A stretch of DNA of 25,632 nucleotides from the NCBI GenBank assembly GCA_028103285.1, contig JAOHNF010000009.1, forward strand, positions 1 through 25,632. The letters run 5' to 3'. Shown in pieces: positions 1 to 7,600 of the stretch. This DNA comes from Candidatus Pelagibacter sp. Lineage in GTDB: Bacteria > Pseudomonadota > Alphaproteobacteria > Pelagibacterales > Pelagibacteraceae. A program made the position numbers and the translations under genes. Under the pieces are notes generated by a model. The model was not told where the DNA came from, did no database searches, and was given only the letters and a program-made list of their open reading frames with translations. The stretch's first letter is position 1; every line of letters starts with the position of its first letter.

Positions 1-1947
1 GATAGTGATGGCAGACCAATTATAAAAGTTTCTGATAGCTGGGATAAACATGCCTACGCTAATAAATCAAAATATCAAAAAAAATATAAACTTTCTATTA
101 AAGAAAATGAAAAATTTTGGGCAAAAGAAGGAAAAAGAATTACTTGGATAAAAAAATATTCAAAAATTAAAGATGTTAAATACAGTAAAGATGATGTTAA
201 AATTAAATGGTTTTATGACGGTACTTTAAATGCTTCCGCAAATTGTATCGATAGGCATTTAAAAAAAAATGCAAGTAAAACTGCTATTATTTGGGTTGGT
301 GATGATCCTGCGGATTCTAAAAAAATTTCTTACAGAGAATTACATCAAAACGTATGTAAAACTGCAAATGGATTAAAAAGTATAGGTGTTCAAAAAGGTG
401 ATCGAGTAACTATTTATTTAACGATGATACCTGAACTAGCTTATGTAATGCTGGCCTGCGCCAGGATTGGTGCTATTCACTCTATAATATTTGGTGGTTT
501 TTCACCTGACTCGATTGCAACAAGAATAAATGATTGTAAATCGGATTATTTAATTACAGCTGATGAGGGGGTTAGAGGTGGAAAAATAATACCTCTTAAA
601 AAAATTGCTGATGAAGCATTACAACAATGTCCTAATGTTAAAAAATGCGTTGTAGTTGAAAGAACTGGGAATCATGTTAATTGGAACAATGAAAAGGATA
701 TTTCTTATAAAAAATTAATTTCATCTGCCCCTACTAAGTGTGATCCTGAAGAGATGGGAGCTGAAGATCCTCTTTTCATTCTTTACACTTCTGGATCAAC
801 AGGAAAACCAAAAGGAGTTTTACATACTACTGGCGGTTATATGGTTTACGCCTCGATGACACATCATTATATTTTTGATTATAAACCTAATGATGTTTAT
901 TGGTGTACTGCAGACATTGGTTGGGTTACAGGGCATAGTTATATTATTTATGGTCCCCTAGCTAATGGCGCTACTACAATAATGTTTGAAGGTGTTCCTA
1001 ATTATCCAGATAATTCTCGTTGGTGGCAAATAGTAGATAAATATAAAGTAAACACATTTTACACAGCGCCAACAGCTATACGTGCTCTCATGAGAGAAGG
1101 AGACGGACCAGTTAAAAAAACGAGTAGAAAATCTCTTAAATTACTAGGGAGTGTAGGCGAGCCAATTAATCCTGAAGCTTGGTTGTGGTACTACAAAACT
1201 GTTGGGGACTCTAGATGCCCTATAGTTGATACTTGGTGGCAAACTGAAACAGGCGGAATTTTAATTGCGCCACAACCAGGAGCTATGGATTTAAAACCTG
1301 GGTCAGCAACAAAACCTTTTTATGGAATCAAGCCACTCCTTATAAATAAAGATGGAAAAATAATTAAAGGTGAGGGTCAAGGCAGGCTTTGCATGGCGGG
1401 TTCTTGGCCTGGTCAAATGAGAACTGTTTATGGGGATCATCAAAGATTTATAGATACATATTTTTCACAGTATGATGGCAAATATTTTACGGGTGATGGG
1501 TGTAGAAGAGATAAAGATGGTTATTATTGGATTACTGGCAGAGTAGATGATGTCATTATCGTATCAGGTCATAATCTTGGAACCGCTGAGATAGAGAGTG
1601 CATTTGTTGCGCACTCAAAAGTCGCAGAAGCAGCTGTAGTTGGTTTTCCACACAGTATTAAAGGAAATGGTTTATATTGTTATGTAACATTAAATGCAGA
1701 TGAAAAACCTACAGGTGATTTAGAAAGAGACTTAAAACAATGGGTAAGAAAACAAATTGGTCCTATTTGTTATCCTGATATAATTCAATTTGCCCCTGGT
1801 TTGCCAAAAACTAGGTCTGGTAAAATTATGAGAAGGATTTTAAGAAAAATTGCAGCCAATGATCCAGATAATTTGGGAGATACATCAACATTAGCAGACC
1901 CAAGTGTTGTGAGTTCTTTGGTTGAAAATAGACTAAACAGAGACTAA
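1..1947 (+). CDS. acs: Acetyl-CoA synthetase (AMP-forming), 5' end cut off by window
   Basis: Activates acetate with ATP and CoA to acetyl-CoA in the cytoplasm. The frame is open from base 1 with no in-frame ATG before 424. Alignment from memory with enterobacterial Acs (about 652 aa) suggests only a few N-terminal residues are missing, so the ATG at 424 is internal and not the start. Window codons 262-272 hold the P-loop-like motif [27 protein letters not shown] and SVGEP of the acetate and adenylate pocket are present. The CoA-contacting Arg is codon 583 (WVRK), and the catalytic, acetylatable Lys in PKTRSGK is codon 608. Oddity: the usual SGHRLG motif reads SGHNLG, with Asn at codon 525 where Salmonella Acs has Arg526. 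The stop overlaps the stop of the next gene, on the opposite strand, by 4 bp. The symporter downstream suggests carboxylate uptake. Identity is very secure. Confidence 0.97.
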   Translation, partial: DSDGRPIIKVSDSWDKHAYANKSKYQKKYKLSIKENEKFWAKEGKRITWIKKYSKIKDVKYSKDDVKIKWFYDGTLNASANCIDRHLKKNASKTAIIWVGDDPADSKKISYRELHQNVCKTANGLKSIGVQKGDRVTIYLTMIPELAYVMLACARIGAIHSIIFGGFSPDSIATRINDCKSDYLITADEGVRGGKIIPLKKIADEALQQCPNVKKCVVVERTGNHVNWNNEKDISYKKLISSAPTKCDPEEMGAEDPLFILYTSGSTGKPKGVLHTTGGYMVYASMTHHYIFDYKPNDVYWCTADIGWVTGHSYIIYGPLANGATTIMFEGVPNYPDNSRWWQIVDKYKVNTFYTAPTAIRALMREGDGPVKKTSRKSLKLLGSVGEPINPEAWLWYYKTVGDSRCPIVDTWWQTETGGILIAPQPGAMDLKPGSATKPFYGIKPLLINKDGKIIKGEGQGRLCMAGSWPGQMRTVYGDHQRFIDTYFSQYDGKYFTGDGCRRDKDGYYWITGRVDDVIIVSGHNLGTAEIESAFVAHSKVAEAAVVGFPHSIKGNGLYCYVTLNADEKPTGDLERDLKQWVRKQIGPICYPDIIQFAPGLPKTRSGKIMRRILRKIAANDPDNLGDTSTLADPSVVSSLVENRLNRD

Positions 1948-2573
1948 TTAAAATTTAAATTTTTTGTTAAACTTTTAAATTCATCTACAACTAAATTCCA
2001 TTTAAGACTCATTGAATTTAACACAATTTTTTTATCTAGAGTTTTTAATTCATCTGCTATAGGTGACCAGTTATAAAGTGCAAAACAACTTTCTTTGAAA
2101 GGATCTTCTAAATAGTATTTATCAAAGTTAATGTTTTCATGTCTCTTTAAAAAATCTTCTTTAGCTTTATCGTAAATATCATCACTCAATCCGTTATTTT
2201 TTTCTTTATCAATAATATTTAGAAAAATTTCTTTTGAGTCATTTTCTTTTAAATTTTTTTCGTTCATTAAATAGGAAATTGCGTAGAATGTGCAGTCTGC
2301 TAGCGCAACTAAATAAATATTCCACTTTGCAATATTTATTGACTTTGAATAAACTTCGTCATCTACCATGATTGTATATTTGTGACCCATGCGAGTTTTT
2401 AAATATCCGTAAAGCGTGGTCTGCGTGATATGGGCAGCTCGTTGGTGTATAAATTTTTGCAGGTCTTGTTTTGAGTTAATATTTTTAAAATAACCTGTAA
2501 TCTTTACTATTGGAAATAAATATTCCCGCATGGCTTTTAGAGTCATTATTGCTTTATTTAAATTCAATTTCAC
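1944..2573 (-). CDS. Hypothetical protein, unrecognised family
   Basis: A protein of 209 aa that I do not recognise. It appears soluble and fairly charged. Its middle, around residues 85-105, contains a moderately hydrophobic segment ([16 protein letters not shown]) too polar to be a confident membrane helix. The second half is rich in Lys, Asp and Glu. No signal peptide or known catalytic motif was seen. The listed start is GTG at 2573, with a distant AGGA about 15 nt upstream. An ATG at 2546 (200 aa) is an equally plausible start. It lies between acs and the symporter, convergent with acs (4-bp overlap of stop codons) and divergent from the symporter operon. Its base composition matches its neighbours. 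The uninterrupted frame and exact abutment with acs support a real gene; function unknown. Confidence 0.75.
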   Translation of the reverse strand: MKLNLNKAIMTLKAMREYLFPIVKITGYFKNINSKQDLQKFIHQRAAHITQTTLYGYLKTRMGHKYTIMVDDEVYSKSINIAKWNIYLVALADCTFYAISYLMNEKNLKENDSKEIFLNIIDKEKNNGLSDDIYDKAKEDFLKRHENINFDKYYLEDPFKESCFALYNWSPIADELKTLDKKIVLNSMSLKWNLVVDEFKSLTKNLNFN

Positions 2574-2620
2574 GTTGTATTTTAAAAGTCCTTATTTTAC
2601 TTAATTTATAGCATTTCAAA

Positions 2621-2660
2621 TTGAGTTTGAGCTCATTTTTTCTCTTTTAATTAAACTCAA
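2621..2660. repeat. Inverted repeat upstream of symporter operon
   Basis: TTGAGTTTGA at 2621-2630 can pair with TTAAACTCAA at 2651-2660, giving a 10-bp stem with one G-U pair and a 20-nt loop. It sits about 60-100 bp upstream of the small symporter subunit, in the 149-bp gap between divergent genes. No T-run follows it, so it does not look like a terminator. It could be an operator or a leader hairpin. No DNA-binding protein can be assigned from sequence. Confidence 0.4.
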
Positions 2661-2722
2661 AATACGTAAGCTTCCAACAAATAATAATACTTTTTACTTA
2701 AAAAGTTAATAAAGGGGGAAAA

Positions 2723-2980
2723 ATGTCAAATAAAGACGCTTATTGGAATAAGACCAAAAACCATATGATAGTTACTTTGGTTCTTTGGTTTTTCTTTTCA
2801 TTAGTAATCTTCATGTTTGGTTCTGAACTAAACACGATGTCATTTCTTGGGTACCCACTAGCATATTATATGACAGCACAAGGATCACTTCTTGCGTTTG
2901 TAGTAATGTTGTTTTGGACTGCTAATAAACAAGAAAAAATCGACGAGGAACATGGCTTCTCAGAAAGAGAGGACGACTAA
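2723..2980 (+). CDS. Sodium/solute symporter small subunit (DUF4212 family)
   Basis: A small inner-membrane protein of 85 aa, the usual size for the DUF4212 family that accompanies certain large SSS-type symporters. It has a short polar N-terminus (YWNKTKNHM), two hydrophobic segments at about residues 16-35 and 42-66, and an acidic C-terminal tail (EEHGFSERED). A strong Shine-Dalgarno (AAAGGGGGA, 2711-2719) precedes the ATG, which is unusual among the mostly SD-poor genes here and suggests high expression. Its stop shares one base with the start of the large subunit (TAATG), implying translational coupling. The role as partner subunit is inferred from family and position. Confidence 0.88.
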   Translation: MSNKDAYWNKTKNHMIVTLVLWFFFSLVIFMFGSELNTMSFLGYPLAYYMTAQGSLLAFVVMLFWTANKQEKIDEEHGFSEREDD

Positions 2981-4833
2981 TGTTTAAAGGAGATTTTATA
3001 AAAAACCTTCCTAAAATATACGGGACCTACACTGGAGGTTTTGCAGTATTCATCATCTTGATGGCTATTGCGGAACAAGCAGGTGTGTCAGCTAAAAACA
3101 TCGGAGTGATGTTCGTAGCTTTCACGGTTTTGATTTATGCCTTAATCGGTTATTTATCTAGAACCATACAAGTAGATGCCTACTATGTTGCAGGAAGACA
3201 AGTGCCAACCGTATTTAACGGAATGGCAACGGCAGCTGACTGGATGTCAGGTGCTTCTTTTGTAGCCTTAGCGGGTGGAGTTTACTTTGGTGGTTATACA
3301 TATATGGCCTTCTTAGTAGGTTGGACAGGTGGATATGTGCTTGTTGCAACATTGTTAGCTCCATACCTAAGAAAATTTGGATGTTACACAGTGCCTGATT
3401 TTATTGGAACACGATACGGTGGTAATCTCGTAAGAGCTTGCGCAGTATTTGTGCTTTTCATAGCATCATTTACTTACGTAACAGCACAAATTAATGCTAC
3501 GGGAACAATTGCTTCAAGAGCTCTTGGAATTCCATTTGAACTAGGTGTATGGGTTGGATTAATAAGTATTTTAATCTGTTCAATGCTTGGTGGAATGAGA
3601 GCTGTAACTTGGACTCAGGTTGCTCAGTACATTGTATTAATCGTTGCTTATCTACTTCCAGTATTCTGGATTAGTAGTAAAGTAGGTGGAGGAATATTCC
3701 CTCACTTAATGTTGGGCGATGAGGTTGCAAGACTTGGTGATCTTGAACAACAATTTGGGCTTGTTAAAAACAGCGCAGCAGATATGAAAGCAGCGGGAGT
3801 ACCAGGTGGATTGAAATATATCTCTGGATCTCACTCTGGAGTACCTGAAGGCGGAATGGCTGTCTGGAAATACCTATCGCTAGCGATTTGTATGATGGTG
3901 GGAACTGCATCGTTACCTCATATCTTAATGAGATACTTTACTACTCCTACTGTTAGAGCAGCAAGAAAATCAGTGGCTTGGTCACTATTCTTTATATTCT
4001 TGCTTTACTCTTCAGCGCCTATGTTAGCAACATTGTCTAAATTGTCATTAATGGATCCAAATCTACCGACTGGAATTATCGGAAAATCAATTGCTGATGT
4101 TCAATCGTTAGAATGGGTACAAAGATGGTCTGAGGTTAAACAAGTATTCATCGCAGACTTTAATGGTGATGGTGTACTTCAGTTAAACGAATGGTTTATG
4201 AGAGGTGACGTTGTAGTGTTAGCTACTCCAGAAGTAGCGGGACTACCGTTTGTAATCTCAGGACTTGTGTTTGCTGGTGGTATGGCCGCTGCTATGTCGA
4301 CTGCTGATGGTCTTGTACTTGCGATTTCGAACGCTTTATCACATGATATTTACTATAAAATCATTGATCCAAAAGCGGACACTCGTAAGAGACTTTTAGT
4401 TGCTCGTGTACTTCTTGTAGTTATTGGAGCTGCTGGTGCTTACATAGCCTCGTTTAGGCTAACAAGTATCTTAGGTTCTGTAGCTTGGGCATTCGACTTT
4501 GCAATGTCAGGCTTATTCTTCCCACTTGTACTTGGTGTATGGTGGAAGCGAGCTACTAGAGAAGGTGCGATTGCTGGTATCGTAACGGGAATTGGTTCAG
4601 GATTGTTCTACTTATTGTGGGTATATCCTAAATTCTCAAATGCTATCTGGGGTGTAACTAATACTCCAATCTTAGGTATTGATCACTTAAGATTTGGTTT
4701 AATCGGTGCACCAATTTGTTTGATTGTAATGGTTGTCGTTAGTTTAATGACTAAAGAGCCAAGTCCGTCTATACAAAAAATGGTAGATGATACAAGAATA
4801 CCAACGGGTAAACCGATCATTGGTAAGCAATAA
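2980..4833 (+). CDS. Sodium:solute symporter family large subunit (ActP-like)
   Basis: An integral membrane carrier of the SSS family, 617 aa, with about 13 hydrophobic segments. Family sequences are visible: YYVAGRQVP and AADWMSGASF near the first helices, and AAAMSTADGLVLAISNALSHD around residue 450, typical of acetate-permease-like members. The substrate is probably a small organic acid such as acetate, given acs upstream, but the sequence does not prove it. Residues 393-404 (DFNGDGVLQLNE) match an EF-hand calcium loop. The gene forms an operon with the DUF4212 subunit (1-bp overlap) and is closed by a strong intrinsic terminator. Base composition is visibly more GC-rich than the flanking genes, consistent with a highly expressed protein or a different history. 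Confidence 0.92.
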   Translation: MFKGDFIKNLPKIYGTYTGGFAVFIILMAIAEQAGVSAKNIGVMFVAFTVLIYALIGYLSRTIQVDAYYVAGRQVPTVFNGMATAADWMSGASFVALAGGVYFGGYTYMAFLVGWTGGYVLVATLLAPYLRKFGCYTVPDFIGTRYGGNLVRACAVFVLFIASFTYVTAQINATGTIASRALGIPFELGVWVGLISILICSMLGGMRAVTWTQVAQYIVLIVAYLLPVFWISSKVGGGIFPHLMLGDEVARLGDLEQQFGLVKNSAADMKAAGVPGGLKYISGSHSGVPEGGMAVWKYLSLAICMMVGTASLPHILMRYFTTPTVRAARKSVAWSLFFIFLLYSSAPMLATLSKLSLMDPNLPTGIIGKSIADVQSLEWVQRWSEVKQVFIADFNGDGVLQLNEWFMRGDVVVLATPEVAGLPFVISGLVFAGGMAAAMSTADGLVLAISNALSHDIYYKIIDPKADTRKRLLVARVLLVVIGAAGAYIASFRLTSILGSVAWAFDFAMSGLFFPLVLGVWWKRATREGAIAGIVTGIGSGLFYLLWVYPKFSNAIWGVTNTPILGIDHLRFGLIGAPICLIVMVVVSLMTKEPSPSIQKMVDDTRIPTGKPIIGKQ

Positions 4834-4852
4834 TAACTAACTATTAAAATTT

Positions 4853-4883
4853 AAAGGGGCGTTTTTTTCGCCCCTTTTTTTTT
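4853..4883 (+). terminator. Rho-independent terminator of symporter operon
   Basis: A 9-bp perfect stem, AAAGGGGCG (4853-4861) with CGCCCCTTT (4869-4877), encloses a 7-T loop (4862-4868). It ends in a run of nine T (4875-4883), 20 bp after the symporter stop codon. It is the only strong intrinsic terminator I found in the window. Because of the A-run on the left it could also work weakly in the reverse direction, but no minus-strand gene reads into it. Confidence 0.93.
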
Positions 4884-4908
4884 AACTAAATCATGATATC
4901 TTCTGATT

Positions 4909-5244
4909 ATGATACCAACTTGGATAATTGTTTTAGATTATATTCTTGGGACAATAATGTGGACGCTGATAGGTCGTGCATTCATGAATATTTTTCAACG
5001 CGAAGACTCTACTTTTTTCTTTATGAGGGTTTTCGTTAAATATACAAATCCTATTATAAATTTATTTAAATTCATCACACCAAGTTTTTTATTTGGGCCA
5101 TTTATTGCTTTATACGTTGCTTGGTTTTTTTATTTATTTAGATTTTATGCAATGCCGTATCTTCTAGGATATGATGTCTGGGGTATGCTTGCATTTCCGC
5201 TAGAAAGTGATTTTTCTAGACAGTTGTACCAGTTATTCAATTAA
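4909..5244 (+). CDS. Small membrane protein, possibly YggT-like
   Basis: 111 aa with two or three hydrophobic stretches, near residues 5-25, 55-75 and possibly 80-97. It contains a phrase of the form TNPIINLFKFITPSF before a hydrophobic helix, reminiscent of YggT-family membrane proteins (NPxxxPxRRxxP then helix), so a YggT-like assignment is possible but weak. ATG start without an obvious Shine-Dalgarno, 25 bp after the symporter terminator, so it probably has its own promoter. It is followed at 48 bp by rpe, which also seems to have its own promoter. Function unknown; inner-membrane location is inferred from hydrophobicity. Confidence 0.7.
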   Translation: MIPTWIIVLDYILGTIMWTLIGRAFMNIFQREDSTFFFMRVFVKYTNPIINLFKFITPSFLFGPFIALYVAWFFYLFRFYAMPYLLGYDVWGMLAFPLESDFSRQLYQLFN

Positions 5245-5256
5245 GCTTTAATTTTT

Positions 5257-5284
5257 TTGACAAAGTTTTGGTATAAAATATAAG
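5257..5284 (+). promoter_or_regulatory. Sigma-70-type promoter for rpe, near-leaderless
   Basis: TTGACA (5257-5262, perfect -35 consensus) and TATAAG (5279-5284, -10) are separated by 16 bp. The ATG of rpe is at 5292, 7 nt after the -10, so transcription would begin at or next to the start codon. An AAGG at 5286-5289 is too close to the ATG to be a good ribosome binding site. Confidence 0.55.
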
Positions 5285-5291
5285 TAAGGTA

Positions 5292-5954
5292 ATGAATAAT
5301 ATAATTAAAATTTCGCCTTCTATTTTATCTGCTGATTTCAGCAAACTTGGGGCTGAAGTAATTTCCTTGGAAAAAGCTGGAGCAGACTACATACATATTG
5401 ACGTTATGGATGGACATTTTGTGCCTAATCTAACTATTGGGCCAGAAGTTATAAAAAAATTAAGACCACTTACATCCAAAACATTCGATGTACATTTAAT
5501 GATATCGCCGGTTGATAATTTTATAAAAGATTTTGCTGATGCTGGAGCTGATATAATTACCTTTCATCCTGAAGCTACTGCAGATATTTCAAATACGATT
5601 AAATTAATAAAAAATGAGAATAAAAAAGTTGGTATTTCTTTAAAACCAAAATCAGAAATAGAACTTATCGAAAATGTTTTAAATGATGTAGATCTTGTTC
5701 TAATTATGAGCGTGGAGCCCGGCTTTGGAGGTCAGAAATTTATACCAGAAGTTTTAGAAAAAACAAAAAAATTAAAAGAAATCTTAACTAAAAAAAAATT
5801 AAATGTGGATATTGAAATTGATGGTGGCATAAATTTTGATAATTGCGCCAAAGTTAAAAGTGCAGGTGCAAATATATTAGTTTCTGGATCCACTATTTTT
5901 AAAGAAAATAAGGGTGACCTAAAGAAAAATATAGAAATACTTAGAAATAATTAG
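5292..5954 (+). CDS. rpe: Ribulose-phosphate 3-epimerase
   Basis: Interconverts ribulose 5-phosphate and xylulose 5-phosphate in the non-oxidative pentose phosphate pathway; a cytoplasmic TIM-barrel metalloenzyme. 220 aa, full family length. Signature pieces are SPSILSADFSKLG (8-20), HIDVMDGHFVPN with metal/catalytic residues H35 and D37, FDVHLM with H68, the phosphate loop region MSVEPGFGGQKF (139-150), and EIDGGI with catalytic D177. It is followed after 3 bp by the heparinase-like gene and then purH, an order I recall from other alphaproteobacteria. A promoter with perfect -35 lies directly upstream. Confidence 0.97.
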   Translation: MNNIIKISPSILSADFSKLGAEVISLEKAGADYIHIDVMDGHFVPNLTIGPEVIKKLRPLTSKTFDVHLMISPVDNFIKDFADAGADIITFHPEATADISNTIKLIKNENKKVGISLKPKSEIELIENVLNDVDLVLIMSVEPGFGGQKFIPEVLEKTKKLKEILTKKKLNVDIEIDGGINFDNCAKVKSAGANILVSGSTIFKENKGDLKKNIEILRNN

Positions 5955-5957
5955 TAG

Positions 5958-7598
5958 ATGTTAGGTTTAAAAACTGCCTATTTTTATTTGATAGCTTTTC
6001 AGATAACTTTTATTAAATTTCTAAAAAAGATTTATTTTTCATCTAACCGTTACAATAAATCTTTAAAATCTAAAACACCTCAGCAAACACCCTATAATCC
6101 TAATCCATTTTTACTCTCGATTATTACATCTTACAGGAAAGAATTATTTAAAGTTAATGAAGTCGATCCAAACTTATTTTGGGTGGAGGGTAAAAAAAAA
6201 GATTATGATCAATTACATAAATTTTTTTGGTTAAATCTTATTGACCGCAAAACAGATAATAAAAATATAAAAAAAATAATTTACATTTGGATGTTAAAAA
6301 ATATTAATTATAATAAACAAACTTGGTCGACTTCTGTCTTAAGTGCACGTATTACTAGTTGGATTTTAAATATTGATATTATTCTTGATAATTCAAATTT
6401 TGAATTTAAAAATAACTTTCTCAATAGCATTATCTCTCAATCAAATCATTTAAAAAGAAGTATAAAATTTGAAAAAAACTATTTAAAAAAAATTGAAATC
6501 TTTACTGCATTAATATCATCGGGATTAATTTTTAAAGAATGCGAAGACAACTATAATTTAGGTCTAAAAGAACTTGAGTTTTTTGTTAAAGAATTTTTTG
6601 ATTACAATGGTTTCCCATTATCCAGAAATCCCAATGATTTATTGTTTTCGTCTAAATATTTAATATTTTGTAGAGAATTAATTAAAGATGCTCAGAAATA
6701 TGTTCCAGAGTTTTTAGAAAATATAATTGAAAAGAATTCGATTTGTTTAAATTTTATTAAATGTCCTGATAATCAATTGCCATTATTTAATGGAGCATCA
6801 GAAAATGATCTTGATCAATTAAATGATCATTTAGTAACTGTTAATAAGAAAAATAATAAAGAAAATTTTATAGGAGGATTATTTAAATTAAAACATAAAA
6901 ATCATTTAGTTTTTTTTGATGTAGGCCAGCCTCCTAAAAAAAGTTTTTCTACATGCTATCAGTCTGGTCCTTTATCATTTGAGTATTATTTGGATGGTAT
7001 AAAAATTATATCTAACTCTGGCTTTGGTGATAATATTTCTGCAAAAGCTGAATTATTAAGTAGGCTAACCGCCTGCCAAACTACTTTAACTTTAAATGAT
7101 ACTTCCGTGACTAAATTTGAGCGCAATAAATTAATTAATAGAGTTTTTGGAAATTCAATCAAAAATAGTTTTAAAACTTACGACTTAAATCCCCAAAATG
7201 AAACAGACAAAATTAGCTGTTCAGCGATACATAATGGTTATGAAAAAAATTTTGGATGTACTCATAAAAGAGAAATATGCCTAGATAAAGAAAATAATTA
7301 TTTAAAAGGGTGTGATTATATATTTAAAAAAAAGGATGGTATGCCCATAAGATATGTATTTAGATTTCATATGAATCCTGAATTAGAAGTTGTTAAAACT
7401 ATGAGTGGTAATAGTGCTCTAATTAAAATATCAAAAAATAAATCTTTAATATTTACTATTTATGATGAAATTTTAAATATAGAAAAAAGTATATATTTAG
7501 GTAAAAAAAAAATACTAGATAATACTTGTATAACTATTAGTGGTAATTTAGTTAATAAAGACAAATCTTTTAATTGGGAAATAAAAAAGAGTATTTGA
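5958..7598 (+). CDS. Heparinase II/III-like family protein
   Basis: 546 aa, matching the alphaproteobacterial heparinase II/III-like proteins found between rpe and purH. The N-terminal half is an alpha-helical region (for example WSTSVLSARITSWILN near 120-140). The C-terminal half is beta-rich, starting near residue 305 and including YQSGPLSFEYYLDGIKII and SNSGFGDN. The N-terminus has a hydrophobic stretch (residues 6-20) but no convincing cleaved signal peptide. Family members include polysaccharide lyases, yet many alphaproteobacterial members have no known substrate. No other polysaccharide-degradation or capsule gene lies nearby, so a housekeeping or envelope role is as likely as glycan breakdown. 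Very AT-rich and Lys/Asn-rich. Starts 3 bp after rpe and ends 2 bp before purH, so co-transcribed. Confidence 0.85.
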   Translation: MLGLKTAYFYLIAFQITFIKFLKKIYFSSNRYNKSLKSKTPQQTPYNPNPFLLSIITSYRKELFKVNEVDPNLFWVEGKKKDYDQLHKFFWLNLIDRKTDNKNIKKIIYIWMLKNINYNKQTWSTSVLSARITSWILNIDIILDNSNFEFKNNFLNSIISQSNHLKRSIKFEKNYLKKIEIFTALISSGLIFKECEDNYNLGLKELEFFVKEFFDYNGFPLSRNPNDLLFSSKYLIFCRELIKDAQKYVPEFLENIIEKNSICLNFIKCPDNQLPLFNGASENDLDQLNDHLVTVNKKNNKENFIGGLFKLKHKNHLVFFDVGQPPKKSFSTCYQSGPLSFEYYLDGIKIISNSGFGDNISAKAELLSRLTACQTTLTLNDTSVTKFERNKLINRVFGNSIKNSFKTYDLNPQNETDKISCSAIHNGYEKNFGCTHKREICLDKENNYLKGCDYIFKKKDGMPIRYVFRFHMNPELEVVKTMSGNSALIKISKNKSLIFTIYDEILNIEKSIYLGKKKILDNTCITISGNLVNKDKSFNWEIKKSI

Positions 7599-7600
7599 TA

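Noticed and set aside
7574..7600. Longer N-terminus for purH
   Set aside because: It overlaps the preceding gene and adds residues not seen in PurH; the ATG at 7601 fits both spacing and family length.
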